From positions 49,829 through 113,828 of the forward strand of contig NZ_JAACFT010000027.1 in the NCBI RefSeq assembly GCF_029051685.1: a stretch of DNA of 64,000 nt, in the 5' to 3' direction. The DNA is from Bradyrhizobium sp. CSA207. GTDB lineage: Bacteria; Pseudomonadota; Alphaproteobacteria; Rhizobiales; Xanthobacteraceae. Shown piece by piece: positions 34,080 through 42,900 of the stretch; position 1 is the stretch's first letter; each line of letters begins with the position of its first letter. Below the pieces are notes generated by a model. That model was not told the origin of the DNA and searched no databases. It saw only the letters and a list, made by a program, of their open reading frames with translations. The position numbers were made by a program, and so were the translations under genes.

Positions 34080-34985
34080 ATGTCCCTCGTCGCCACGCTG
34101 ATCTGCAATCCCGCCAATCCCGCGCTCGACAGCACCATCGTCGATGGCGCCCGCGCCGTGCTGCCCCAGGCGGCACCTGCGCATTGGCTGTTCGACGGGG
34201 TTGCCGTCGACATCCCCTTCGGCGCCGACAGTAACCTCGGAGGCGACCGTCACGCTATCGAACAGCGGTTGCGCGAGCTTCGCGGCGACCTGCCGATCGA
34301 CATCGTGGTGCAGCCGTCCGGCTTCCGGCGCAAGAAGCTTTTTCTCGCCGACATGGATTCCACCATGATCGGCCAGGAATGCATCGATGAGCTTGCCGAT
34401 TTTGTCGGGCGGAAGGCCCATGTGGCCGGGATCACCGAACGCGCCATGCGCGGCGAGATCGAGTTCGAGCCCGCCTTGCGCGAGCGCGTCGCGCTCCTGA
34501 AGGACCTGCCCGCCGCCGTGGTCGACGAAGTCCTTGCGAAACGCATCACGCCGACGCCGGGCGGCGGCACGCTGGTCGCGACCATGCGCGCGCACGGCGC
34601 CTATGCCTGCCTGGTCTCCGGCGGCTTCACGCTGTTCACGCGCGCGGTCGCCGCCAGGATCGGCTTCCAGGAAAACCGCGCCAACGAGCTCGTCGTGCGC
34701 GACGGCAAGTTCACCGGCGAGGTGAAGGAGCCGATTCTGGGCCGTGCGGCAAAGCTCGCGACGCTCGTCGACCTGATGGAGTCGCGCGATCTCGATGACA
34801 TCGACTCGCTGGTGGTCGGCGACGGTGCCAATGACCTTGCAATGATCCAGGCCGCGGGGCTGGGGGTTGCGTATCACGCCAAGCCGGCGGTCGCGGCCGC
34901 CGCGGCGGCGCGGATCGATCATGGCGACCTCACCGCGCTGCTCTATGCGCAGGGGTATCGGCGCGAGGAGTTTGTGGAGGGCTAA
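34080..34985 (+). CDS. serB: Phosphoserine phosphatase
   Basis: The 301-residue HAD-superfamily enzyme performs the last step of serine synthesis. The catalytic motif DMDSTMIGQECIDELADF, motif II region CLVSGGFTLFT and motif III GDGANDLAMIQAAGLGVAYHAKP are intact. An N-terminal region of about 90 residues precedes the catalytic domain, as in other alphaproteobacterial SerB. The ATG at 34080 gives the start usual for the family, MSLVATLICNPANPAL. It is divergent from miaA with only 11 bases between the start codons, so its ribosome-binding site and promoter overlap miaA coding sequence. Confidence 0.95.
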   Translation: MSLVATLICNPANPALDSTIVDGARAVLPQAAPAHWLFDGVAVDIPFGADSNLGGDRHAIEQRLRELRGDLPIDIVVQPSGFRRKKLFLADMDSTMIGQECIDELADFVGRKAHVAGITERAMRGEIEFEPALRERVALLKDLPAAVVDEVLAKRITPTPGGGTLVATMRAHGAYACLVSGGFTLFTRAVAARIGFQENRANELVVRDGKFTGEVKEPILGRAAKLATLVDLMESRDLDDIDSLVVGDGANDLAMIQAAGLGVAYHAKPAVAAAAAARIDHGDLTALLYAQGYRREEFVEG

Positions 34986-34998
34986 ATCCAGCTCTCCG

Positions 34999-35088
34999 TC
35001 GCCATGCCCGGGCTTGTCCCGGGCAGCCACGTCTCTCACCACGCGTGGTGCCACGTCATGGCCGGGCAAGCCCGGCCATGACGAAGGC
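34999..35088. repeat. Intergenic palindromic repeat between serB and degP
   Basis: Contains CATGCCCGGGCTTGTCCCGGGCA, CACCACGCGTGGTG (a perfect 14-base palindrome) and CATGGCCGGGCAAGCCCGGCCATG (a second self-complementary block). It lies between the ends of the convergent serB and degP genes and can fold on either strand, so it may serve as a bidirectional terminator. It belongs to the same general style as other Bradyrhizobium intergenic repeats but is a different sequence from the ilv pair. Confidence 0.75.
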
Positions 35089-35102
35089 TAGAACGTGCTC
35101 CT

Positions 35103-36623
35103 CTACTGCACGCTCAGGGCCACGAACCGCAACTCGCCGTCGCCGTTGGAGACCAGCAGCAGGACGGACTTCTTGCCGTCCTTCTTGAGCTGGTCGACGC
35201 GCTTCTGGATGTCGGCGCCGCTAGACACGGCTTCCTGCGCCACCTCGACGATGACGTCGCCGGCGGAAAGCCGCTTCTCCGCGGCGTCCGAATTCCCGTC
35301 GACATTGGTGACGACCACGCCCTTGACGCTGTCCTTGATCTTGTAGCGCGTGCGCAAATCCTTGCTCAGCGCCGCGAGATCGAGGCCAAGCGCCTTCTGC
35401 GTCACGGTCTTTTCGGGCGCGGGCTCCTCGGTCTTCACCGCGGCCTGCACCTTCTCGGGATCCTGCAAGCGGCCGAGCGTGACCTTCTTGGTCTCCTCCT
35501 GGCCCTTGCGGATGATGACGACGTCGACCTCCTTTCCGACCGCCGTGTCGGCGACGACGCGGGAAAGGTCCTTCGGATCCTTGACGTCCTTGCCGTCGAA
35601 TTTGACGACGACGTCGCCGGGCTCGATGCCGGCGGGCTTGGCCGGGCCCTTGTCGTCGATGCCGGCAACCAGCGCGCCGCGCGGCGGCTTGATGTTGAGG
35701 CTCTCGGCGATCTCGTCGGTGACGCTCTGTATGCGTACGCCCAGCCAGCCGCGGCGGAGCTCGCCGAACTGGCGGAGCTGGTCGACGACACCCGCGACGG
35801 TCTTCGACGGCACGGCGAAGCCGATGCCGATCGAGCCGCCGGAGGGAGAGATGATCAGTGTGTTGACGCCGATCACGTCGCCATCGAGGTTGAACAGCGG
35901 ACCGCCGGAATTGCCGCGGTTGATAGAGGCGTCGGTCTGGATATAGCTGTCATAGGGACCTGAGGAGATATCGCGGTTCTTGGCCGAGACGATGCCGGCC
36001 GTGACCGTGCCGCCGAGACTGAAGGGGTTGCCGATCGCGACCACCCAGTCGCCGAGGCGCAGCTTGTCGGAGTCGCCGAACTTCACCGACACCAGCGGCT
36101 TGGTCGGCTTGAATTTCAACACGGCCAGATCGGTCTTCTTGTCGACGCCGACCAACTCGGCCTTGATCTTGGTGCCGTCGTTGAGAATGACGTTGATCTC
36201 GTCGGCATCGGCGATGACGTGGTTGTTGGTGACGACAACGCCGGTGGTGTCGATGATGAAGCCGGAGCCGAGCGAATTGGTCTTGCGGGGCTGCGGGCCG
36301 CCATCTCCGCGCTCGCCGCCCTTGCCGCCGCCGCCGGGACCGCGGCGGTTCTTGAAGAAGTCATCGAAGAATTCCTCGAAGGGCGAGCCCGGCGGCAGCT
36401 GCGGCATGGCGTTGCTGCCGCCGCCGCCCTTGGCTTCGACGGTCTGCGAGGTCGAGATGTTGACGACCGCGTCGATCACCTTCTCGGCGACGTCGGCGAT
36501 GCCATCGGGTCCACGCGCATGAGCGGGCGAGCCGAACGCGCTGACAGCGCCGACGGCGAGCGCAGCCAGCCCAAGGCGCACGCAATGGCGCAAGCGGGCC
36601 GGGGCAATGGTTGCAGCGTTCAT
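35103..36623 (-). CDS. DegP/HtrA-type periplasmic serine protease
   Basis: The 506-residue protein starts at the ATG at 36623 (MNAATIAPARLRHCVRLGLA) with GGAG eight bases before it, opening a signal peptide cleaved near SPAHA. The trypsin-like domain shows the triad His135 (TNNHVIAD), Asp165 (KKTDLAVLKF) and Ser239 (INRGNSGGPLF). A long Gly/Arg-rich LA-loop insert lies at residues 66-115. Two PDZ domains follow (residues 285-380 and 415-500). It degrades misfolded envelope proteins. Downstream in direction of a conserved cluster hflK-hflC-DUF2065, where its presence suits a quality-control role. Confidence 0.95.
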   Translation of the reverse strand: MNAATIAPARLRHCVRLGLAALAVGAVSAFGSPAHARGPDGIADVAEKVIDAVVNISTSQTVEAKGGGGSNAMPQLPPGSPFEEFFDDFFKNRRGPGGGGKGGERGDGGPQPRKTNSLGSGFIIDTTGVVVTNNHVIADADEINVILNDGTKIKAELVGVDKKTDLAVLKFKPTKPLVSVKFGDSDKLRLGDWVVAIGNPFSLGGTVTAGIVSAKNRDISSGPYDSYIQTDASINRGNSGGPLFNLDGDVIGVNTLIISPSGGSIGIGFAVPSKTVAGVVDQLRQFGELRRGWLGVRIQSVTDEIAESLNIKPPRGALVAGIDDKGPAKPAGIEPGDVVVKFDGKDVKDPKDLSRVVADTAVGKEVDVVIIRKGQEETKKVTLGRLQDPEKVQAAVKTEEPAPEKTVTQKALGLDLAALSKDLRTRYKIKDSVKGVVVTNVDGNSDAAEKRLSAGDVIVEVAQEAVSSGADIQKRVDQLKKDGKKSVLLLVSNGDGELRFVALSVQ

Positions 36624-36769
36624 TGTGGTCTCCAGAGAGAATAAGGGATTCGGCATCAGACTGCGCTCGAACGGGTCGAGGGCGCAAGCACGGAGGTTAA
36701 CGGACCTCAAGACGCGGATAATACGGCGAAAAACTGCCCCTCGCCTTCACTTTGGCGTTGGCACCGCCG

Positions 36770-36976
36770 CTAAATGGGCCGCCGCATGACCCAGATCAGG
36801 ATCAGGCCCGCGACGGCCGAAGCGATCCCCACCGCCCGCAGGATATGATCGGGCGTGGCAAGCGCGCTCTTCATCGCCCTGCGCATCCAGGCCGGACTTG
36901 CCGCAAACATCAAGCCTTCCAGCACGAACAGGATGCCCAAGCCGATGAGGAAGTCGGCGAACGCAATGGACCTCAT
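36770..36976 (-). CDS. DUF2065 family small membrane protein
   Basis: A 68-residue protein with two membrane segments (IAFADFLIGLGILFVLEGLMF and AVGIASAVAGLILIWVM) and the family pattern PAWMRRAM between them. It resembles YjeT, which lies next to hflC in E. coli as well. Between hflC (72-base gap) and degP (146-base gap). Its role is unknown; association with the HflKC complex is inferred from conserved neighbourhood. Confidence 0.88.
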   Translation of the reverse strand: MRSIAFADFLIGLGILFVLEGLMFAASPAWMRRAMKSALATPDHILRAVGIASAVAGLILIWVMRRPI

Positions 36977-37047
36977 CGGATTGGAACCTCCCGTTGTGTT
37001 GTTCTTATCTGGACCAAGGGCGGCAAAAGTTCCGCCCTTCGTCTCGC

Positions 37048-37944
37048 TTACGGCTTCGCCGGTGTCTGGGTCGCCGTTTTGCCGCTCGGGTTACTGAAAT
37101 ACCGGAAGAAATCCGAGTCGGGGCGGAGCAGGAAGCGGGTGTCATTCGAGCGCAGGCCGTTCTCATACGCCGTCATCGACCGGTAGAAGGAGAAGAAGTC
37201 TGCGTCCTTGCCGTAGGACTCCGCGAACAAGCGGTTGCGCTCGGCGTCACCGACGCCGCGCGTCTGCTCGGCGGTCGAGTTGGCTTCGGCGATGATCACC
37301 GTCGCCTCACGATCGGCCTTGGAGCGGATCTCCTGCGCCTTCTGACCGCCCTGCGCGCGGAACTCGGCCGCTTCACGCTGACGTTCGGTCTGCATGCGCT
37401 GGTAGACCGCCTGGCTGTTCTGCTCCGGCAGGTCCGCGCGGCGGATGCGAACGTCGACCACCTCGATGCCGTACCCGTCGGCCTCGTGGTCGAGCTGCTC
37501 GCGGATGCGCCCCATCAGCTTCTCGCGCTCGTCACGCACCACGGTGATGAAGTTGACCTCGCCGAGAACGCGGCGCAGCGCCGCATTCAGTAGCGACGTC
37601 AGCTGCAGGTTGGCGGCCTGGATCGAGCCGACGCTCTGATAGAAACGCAACGCGTCCTTGATGCGATAACGCGCGAAGGCGTCGACCACGAGGCGCTTCT
37701 GGTCGGAGGCGATGACCTCCTGCGAGGGATTCTCCAGGTCGAGGATCCGCTTATCGATGTTGATCACGGAGTTCCAGGGCGCCTTGAAGTGCAGCCCGGG
37801 GTCTGTGACGACGTCCACCGGCTTACCGAACTGCAGCACGATGGTCTGCTCGGTCTGTTGCACCGTGAACAGCGACATGTAGGCGACAATCAGGACCAGG
37901 AGAAGTCCGAGAAGTCCGACGATACCTGTAACGGGGGACCTCAT
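37048..37944 (-). CDS. hflC: HflC, regulatory subunit of the FtsH-associated HflKC complex
   Basis: The 298-residue SPFH/band-7 protein has an N-terminal membrane anchor (GIVGLLGLLLVLIVAYMSLF) and the prohibitin-like region EQTIVLQFGKPVDVVTDPGLHFKAPW. The C-terminus has the coiled segment RQREAAEFRAQGGQKAQEIR. It modulates FtsH-dependent proteolysis from the periplasmic face. Its ATG overlaps the hflK stop (ATGA). Confidence 0.95.
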   Translation of the reverse strand: MRSPVTGIVGLLGLLLVLIVAYMSLFTVQQTEQTIVLQFGKPVDVVTDPGLHFKAPWNSVINIDKRILDLENPSQEVIASDQKRLVVDAFARYRIKDALRFYQSVGSIQAANLQLTSLLNAALRRVLGEVNFITVVRDEREKLMGRIREQLDHEADGYGIEVVDVRIRRADLPEQNSQAVYQRMQTERQREAAEFRAQGGQKAQEIRSKADREATVIIAEANSTAEQTRGVGDAERNRLFAESYGKDADFFSFYRSMTAYENGLRSNDTRFLLRPDSDFFRYFSNPSGKTATQTPAKP

Positions 37945-39077
37945 CGGCTGCCTCCGCTCGACTGCTGGCCGGTCGGGGCGGGTCGCTTGGTCGTCAATTC
38001 GTTGAGCGGTAGATAGGGCACGACGCCCTGGCCCGAGGAGCCTCCATCATAGATCAGCTTTTCCGAGCCCCCGAGCACGCGCTCCATCGTCTCCAGATAA
38101 ATTCGTTCACGCGTCACGTCGGGCGCCTTCTTGTATTCTTCGTACACCTTCAGGAAGCGCGAGCTTTGGCCCTTGGCTTCGGCAACCGCCTGCTCCTTGT
38201 AGCCTTCGGCCGCCTGCATGATCTGCGCCGCGCGGCCGCGCGCTTCAGGCACGACCTTGTTGGCGTAGGTCTGCGCCTCATTCTGCAATTGCTCGAGGTT
38301 GGCGCGCGCCGCCTGCACGTCGCGGAACGCGTCGATCACCTGTGCCGGCGGGTCGACCTTCTGCATCTGCACCTGGGCGATCTGGATGCCGGCGCCGTAA
38401 TTGTCGAGCGTCCTTTGCATCAAGTCCTGCACGGTGGTTTCGGTCTGCGTCCGCGCCCCGGTCAGGATCGGCTGGATATTGGAGCGGCCGATCACCTCGC
38501 GCATCGCGCTCTCGGCGACCGCCTTCACGGTGCCCTCGGGGTTCTGGATGTTGAACAGGAAGTTGCCGACGCCGTTCGGCTTGATACGCCAGAGCACGGT
38601 GAAGTCGACGTCGACGATGTTCTCGTCGCCGGTCAGCATCAGGCTTTCTTCCGGCACGTCGCGGATGGAGCGGCCGCGCCGGGCCGGATCCTCGATCAAC
38701 GTCATGCCGATGGAAATGGTGGAGACGCGCAACGCCTTTGGCAGCAGCACCGTTTCGATCGGATAGGGCAGGTGATAGTTCAGGCCCGGATCCACGGTCC
38801 GCACGTGCTTGCCGAAGCGCAGAACGACGCCTTGTTCTTCGGACTGCACGCGGAAGAAGCCCGACAACAGCCAGAGCGCGACGATGATGAGCAGGATCAG
38901 CGTGATGCCGACGCCGGAGAAATAGCCACCCGGCATGATCTGCTGGAGGCGGTCCTGACCGCGCCGCAGAAGGTCTTCCAGATCCGGCGGCCTCGGTCCG
39001 ACCGGTTGCGGGCCTGAGCCCCATGGTCCTTTCGGACCCGAGCCCCACGGGCCACCGCCCTGATTCTTCCACGGCAT
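37941..39077 (-). CDS. hflK: HflK, partner of HflC
   Basis: The ATG at 39077 (MPWKNQGGGPWGSGPKG) is preceded by AGGAGA; the longer open frame adds a non-family extension. The 378-residue protein has a Gly/Pro-rich N-terminus, a membrane segment near residues 58-77 (ITLILLIIVALWLLSGFF), the band-7 domain (VQSEEQGVVLRFGKHV onward) and a helical C-terminal part. Coupled to hflC by a 4-base overlap. A perfect 8-bp-armed palindrome at 39211-39228 is upstream. Confidence 0.95.
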   Translation of the reverse strand: MPWKNQGGGPWGSGPKGPWGSGPQPVGPRPPDLEDLLRRGQDRLQQIMPGGYFSGVGITLILLIIVALWLLSGFFRVQSEEQGVVLRFGKHVRTVDPGLNYHLPYPIETVLLPKALRVSTISIGMTLIEDPARRGRSIRDVPEESLMLTGDENIVDVDFTVLWRIKPNGVGNFLFNIQNPEGTVKAVAESAMREVIGRSNIQPILTGARTQTETTVQDLMQRTLDNYGAGIQIAQVQMQKVDPPAQVIDAFRDVQAARANLEQLQNEAQTYANKVVPEARGRAAQIMQAAEGYKEQAVAEAKGQSSRFLKVYEEYKKAPDVTRERIYLETMERVLGGSEKLIYDGGSSGQGVVPYLPLNELTTKRPAPTGQQSSGGSR

Positions 39078-39210
39078 TCGACAGTCTCCTCGGCAGACCA
39101 GGACTAGAACTCGCCCGGCCCGCATTGTCCGGTCCGGCTTTATAGGGGACCGGCAGGTCCCTTACAACGCGGCCTTGACCGTCTCTCGAGCTATGCTCGG
39201 GCAGGAAAAA

Positions 39211-39228
39211 GTCAATGTAAACATTGAC
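39211..39228. promoter_or_regulatory. 18-bp palindrome upstream of hflK
   Basis: GTCAATGT-AA-ACATTGAC has 8-bp perfect arms around two bases. It lies in the 160-base gap between the folA stop and the hflK start, about 135 bases before the latter. Its size and symmetry fit a dimeric regulator site; I do not recognise the regulator. Confidence 0.5.
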
Positions 39229-39236
39229 GAATGCGG

Positions 39237-39746
39237 TTAATGGCGCGGCCGCCGACGATATGTCACATAGGAGAAGTCGGCGCTGTCGTCAGGACCGGCC
39301 GGATGACGGAGGCGGCTGGTTTCCTCCCACCGCGCCTTATCGATCTCGAAATGGGTGTCACCTTCGGGCTGCGCGTGCACTTCGGTGATTTCCAGGCGAT
39401 CGGCGCGATCGATCCATTGCCGGTAGATCTCGGCGCCGCCGATCACCGCAATCTCGGCGGCCGAACGCCGCAGGGCGTCACCGCGCGCAACCGCGCCCGC
39501 ATCCTCCGCCGAGGTCGTGACGACGACGCCGGCGGCGCGGTAGGCCGCATCGCGCGTGATGACGATGTTGGTACGGCCGGGCAGCGGCCGGCGCAGCGAC
39601 TCGAAGGTCTTGCGACCCATGATCACGGGCTTGCCGACCGTGAGCGCCTTGAAGCGCTGCATGTCGGCTTTCAATCGCCACGGAATCGCACCAGCGGCGC
39701 CGATGACGCCGTTCTCCGCGATCGCGACGACGAAGACGATCTCCAT
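39237..39746 (-). CDS. folA: Dihydrofolate reductase
   Basis: The 169-residue enzyme reduces dihydrofolate to tetrahydrofolate, regenerating the cofactor used by ThyA. The start at 39746 (MEIVFVVAIAENGVIG) follows GGAGGGGGACGTG and shares one base with the GNAT stop (TGATG). The folate/NADPH motifs GAIPWRLKADMQRFKALT, GRKTFESL and IVITRDAAY are typical, with VIGGAEIYRQW near the end. Lies downstream of thyA in the usual cluster, with a GNAT gene between. Confidence 0.96.
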   Translation of the reverse strand: MEIVFVVAIAENGVIGAAGAIPWRLKADMQRFKALTVGKPVIMGRKTFESLRRPLPGRTNIVITRDAAYRAAGVVVTTSAEDAGAVARGDALRRSAAEIAVIGGAEIYRQWIDRADRLEITEVHAQPEGDTHFEIDKARWEETSRLRHPAGPDDSADFSYVTYRRRPRH

Positions 39747-40231
39747 CACGTCCCCCTCCCGGCAAGGCGTGTCAACGCAGGTCCGGTGACGCGGCACAGC
39801 GTCCAGTCGTCCATCATCACGGCGCCGAGCGACTTGTAGAACGCGATCGACGGCGCGTTCCAGTCGAGCACCGCCCATTGCAGGCGCGACCAGCCGTTCT
39901 CGACGCATTCGTTGGCCAGATAAACCAGCAGAGCCTTGCCGAGGCCCCGGCCCCGGTGCGACGGCCGCACATAGAGGTCCTCAAGATAGATGCCGTGGCG
40001 GCCGCTGAAGGTGGAGAAATTGACGAACCACACCGCGAAACCGACCGGCTCGCCGTTCCACTCGGTGATCGCGCAATAAAGCCGCGGATCGCTGCCGAAC
40101 AGCGCGTCAGCGATCATCGCCTCGGTCGCCTCAACCTCGTGCGAAAGCTTTTCGTACGCGGCGAGTTCGCGGATGAAGGAAAGAACGAGCCCGGCTTCGC
40201 CAGGACGCGCGCGGCGAATGTTGAGCGACAT
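39746..40231 (-). CDS. GNAT family N-acetyltransferase
   Basis: The 161-residue protein has the GNAT fold: FIRELAAYEKLSHEVEATE, then the acetyl-CoA loop LYVRPSHRGRGLGKALLVYLA (Q/RxxGxG/A type) and WNAPSIAFYKSLGAVMMDDW. This resembles diamine/spermidine acetyltransferase-like proteins. It is five bases downstream of thyA and its stop overlaps the folA start, so it is coupled into the thyA-folA operon. Substrate unknown. Confidence 0.9.
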   Translation of the reverse strand: MSLNIRRARPGEAGLVLSFIRELAAYEKLSHEVEATEAMIADALFGSDPRLYCAITEWNGEPVGFAVWFVNFSTFSGRHGIYLEDLYVRPSHRGRGLGKALLVYLANECVENGWSRLQWAVLDWNAPSIAFYKSLGAVMMDDWTLCRVTGPALTRLAGRGT

Positions 40232-40236
40232 CTGCG

Positions 40237-41031
40237 TCAGACCGCGACTGCGGCCTTGATGTGCGGGTGCGGATCGTAGCCGACCAGCTCGAAATCCTCG
40301 TAGCGGAAGGAGAAGATGTCCTTCACGTCAGGGTTGATCCGCATCACCGGCAGTGCGCGCGGCGTGCGCGTGAGCTGGAGTCGCGCTTGTTCCAGGTGGT
40401 TGGAATAGAGATGGGTGTCGCCGAACGAATGCACGAAATCGCCCGGCTTCAGGCCGGTGACCTGCGCGACCATCATGGTGAGCAGTGCATAGGAGGCGAT
40501 GTTGAAGGGCACGCCGAGGAACACGTCGGCCGAGCGCTGATAGAGCTGGCACGACAGCTTGCCGTTCGCGACGTAGAACTGGAACAGGCAATGGCACGGC
40601 GGCAGCGCCATCTTGTCGACCTCGGCCGGATTCCAGGCTGAAACGATCAGGCGGCGCGAGTCCGGGTTGCGCTTGATCATGTCGACGACATTCGCGATCT
40701 GGTCGATGCTGCGCCCGTCCGGCGCAGGCCAGGAACGCCATTGATGGCCGTAGACCGGGCCGAGATCGCCGTTGGCGTCCGCCCACTCGTCCCAGATGGT
40801 GACGCCGTGGTCGCGTAGATATTTGATGTTGGTGTCGCCCTTCAGGAACCACAGCAGCTCGTGCACGATCGCCTTCAGCGGCAGCCGCTTGGTGGTCAGC
40901 ATCGGGAAGCCGGCGGACAGATTGAAGCGCATCTGATGGCCGAACACCGACAGCGTGCCGGTGCCGGTCCGATCGGTCTTCTCGGCGCCGTCCGAAAGAA
41001 TCCGCTCGAGCAGGTCCTGATACTGGTGCAT
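40237..41031 (-). CDS. thyA: Thymidylate synthase
   Basis: The 264-residue enzyme methylates dUMP to dTMP. The start MHQYQDLLERILSDG at 41031 is that of the family; the longer frame to 41130 adds non-family residues. Visible are RTGTGTLSVFG (folate-site arginine), the nucleophile Cys146 in MALPPCHCLFQFYV, and GVPFNIASYALLTMM. Length equals E. coli ThyA. It heads the thyA-GNAT-folA group. Confidence 0.97.
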   Translation of the reverse strand: MHQYQDLLERILSDGAEKTDRTGTGTLSVFGHQMRFNLSAGFPMLTTKRLPLKAIVHELLWFLKGDTNIKYLRDHGVTIWDEWADANGDLGPVYGHQWRSWPAPDGRSIDQIANVVDMIKRNPDSRRLIVSAWNPAEVDKMALPPCHCLFQFYVANGKLSCQLYQRSADVFLGVPFNIASYALLTMMVAQVTGLKPGDFVHSFGDTHLYSNHLEQARLQLTRTPRALPVMRINPDVKDIFSFRYEDFELVGYDPHPHIKAAVAV

Positions 41032-41280
41032 GTGCCAAAAACCTTTAGAAAGACGGCAGCCAGCCTTTGGGAGGATGGCGAACTTAACGGCCGGCCCCGC
41101 GCTGCGACAGCGGCGATTCGCCGGGGGCACGGATTATACCCGGAAAAGTGAGCGTTCCCGACCCCAATGGCAAGGGACGGAACCTGCATTCCGCCCTGCC
41201 TATCGACTTGATCCTGCAGGCTAACTTGCCGGCTTGAGCACCATAGTCGCCGGGGAGGTCGTCATTATCCCTCGGACAAG

Positions 41281-41306
41281 AAATGCCGGCCACACGGCCG
41301 GCATTT
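41281..41306. terminator. Bidirectional terminator-like hairpin after tctA
   Basis: AAATGCCGGCC-ACAC-GGCCGGCATTT is a perfect 11-bp inverted repeat. It is 73 bases past the tctA stop on the minus strand, and its flanking T/A runs suit termination in either direction. It separates the tctAB genes from thyA. Confidence 0.75.
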
Positions 41307-41378
41307 TCATTTCACGAAGCCGTCGGAGAAGTCGAGGCGACTTCCGAATGCGGCGCGCTGACGCAGGGCGGGTCGCGA

Positions 41379-42893
41379 TCAGTTCTCCGATTCGGTGAAC
41401 ACCTCGTCACGCTTGGCGCGCAACGCGGGCAGCACGGTGAGTACCAGCAGGAACGCCGCGATCGCCAGCAGCACGGCGGACAGCGGGCGCGTCAGGAACA
41501 CGCTCCAGTCGCCGCGCGAAATCAGAAGCGCACGGCGCAGGTTCTCTTCCATCAGCGGTCCCAGCACCATGCCGAGCAGCAGCGGTGCCGGCTCGAAGTC
41601 GTGCTTGATCAGCCAGTAGCCGACCAAACCGAACACGCCGGCGAGGATGACGTCGACCGGTGCGTTGTTCACCGAGTAGATGCCGATTGCACAGAAGATC
41701 ACGATCGAGGGGAACATCAGCCGGTACGGTACACGCAGCAGCCGCACCCAGATTCCGACCAGCGGCAGGTTGATGATGATCAGCATCAGATTGCCGATCC
41801 ACATCGAGGCGATCATGCCCCAGACGAGATCCGGCTGCTTCTGCATCACCTGCGGACCCGGCACGATGCCGTGAATGGTCATCGCGCCCACCATCAGCGC
41901 CATCACCGCATTCGGCGGGATGCCGAGGGTGAGCAGCGGGATGAAGGAGGTCTGCGCCGCGGCGTTGTTGGCGCTTTCCGGCGCCGCCACGCCCTCGATC
42001 GCACCGCGGCCGAACCGCGACGGGTTCTTGGCGATCTTCTTCTCGAGCGTGTAGGCCGCGAACGACGCGATCACCGCGCCGCCGCCCGGCAGGATGCCGA
42101 GAATCGAACCCAGCACGGTGCCGCGCAGGATCGCCGGCGTCGAGTCGGCCAGGTCCTTCCTGGTCGGCATCAGGCCGGTGATCTTCTGCTGCACGAGATC
42201 GCGGTTCATCTCGGCGCCGGCGTCGAGGTTGCGGATGATCTCGGCAAAGCCGAACACGCCCATCGCCACCGTCGCAAAGCCGAGGCCGTCGGCCAGTTCG
42301 GGAATGTTGAAGGCCATGCGCGAGGCGCCGGTCTCGATGTCCGAGCCGACCATCGACAGCAGCAGGCCGAACACGATCATCGCGATCGCCTTCAGCACGG
42401 AGCCCTTGGCCAGCACCACCGCAAAGATCAGGCCGAGCACCATCAGCGAGAAATATTCGGCCGGGCCGAAGGCCAGCGCGAGCTTGGTCAGTGGCGCGCC
42501 GAGAACGGCGATCAGGATGGTCGCAACGCAGCCGGCGAAAAACGAGCCGATCGCCGCGATGGCCAGCGCCGGGCCGGCGCGCCCTTGCTTCGCCATCTGG
42601 TGGCCGTCGATGGCGGTGACCACCGAGGTCGCCTCGCCGGGTATGTTGACCAGGATCGATGTGGTCGAACCGCCATACTGGGCGCCGTAATAGATGCCGG
42701 CGAGCATGATCAACGCACCGACCGGCGGCAGGCCGAAGGTGATCGGCAGCAACATCGCGACCGTCGCGATGGTGCCGATGCCCGGGAGAACGCCGACCAG
42801 CGTGCCGACGAGGGCACCGATCAGGCACATCAGCAGGTTGATCGGAGTGAGTGCGACGGCAAAACCGTGAGCGAGGTTGGCAAAGAGCTCCAT
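41379..42893 (-). CDS. TctA-type large permease of a tripartite tricarboxylate transporter
   Basis: The 504-residue polytopic membrane protein has the TctA motifs GVLPGIGTIATVAMLLPITFG, ILVNIPGEATSVVTAIDGHQMAKQG and GILPGGGAVIASFAAYTLEKK. These are the conserved permease core of the secondary, proton- or sodium-driven TTT systems, which need a TctC receptor and TctB. TctB is directly upstream (seven-base gap), but no TctC gene is present nearby. A terminator-like hairpin follows. Confidence 0.93.
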   Translation of the reverse strand: MELFANLAHGFAVALTPINLLMCLIGALVGTLVGVLPGIGTIATVAMLLPITFGLPPVGALIMLAGIYYGAQYGGSTTSILVNIPGEATSVVTAIDGHQMAKQGRAGPALAIAAIGSFFAGCVATILIAVLGAPLTKLALAFGPAEYFSLMVLGLIFAVVLAKGSVLKAIAMIVFGLLLSMVGSDIETGASRMAFNIPELADGLGFATVAMGVFGFAEIIRNLDAGAEMNRDLVQQKITGLMPTRKDLADSTPAILRGTVLGSILGILPGGGAVIASFAAYTLEKKIAKNPSRFGRGAIEGVAAPESANNAAAQTSFIPLLTLGIPPNAVMALMVGAMTIHGIVPGPQVMQKQPDLVWGMIASMWIGNLMLIIINLPLVGIWVRLLRVPYRLMFPSIVIFCAIGIYSVNNAPVDVILAGVFGLVGYWLIKHDFEPAPLLLGMVLGPLMEENLRRALLISRGDWSVFLTRPLSAVLLAIAAFLLVLTVLPALRAKRDEVFTESEN

Positions 42894-42900
42894 TACAGCC

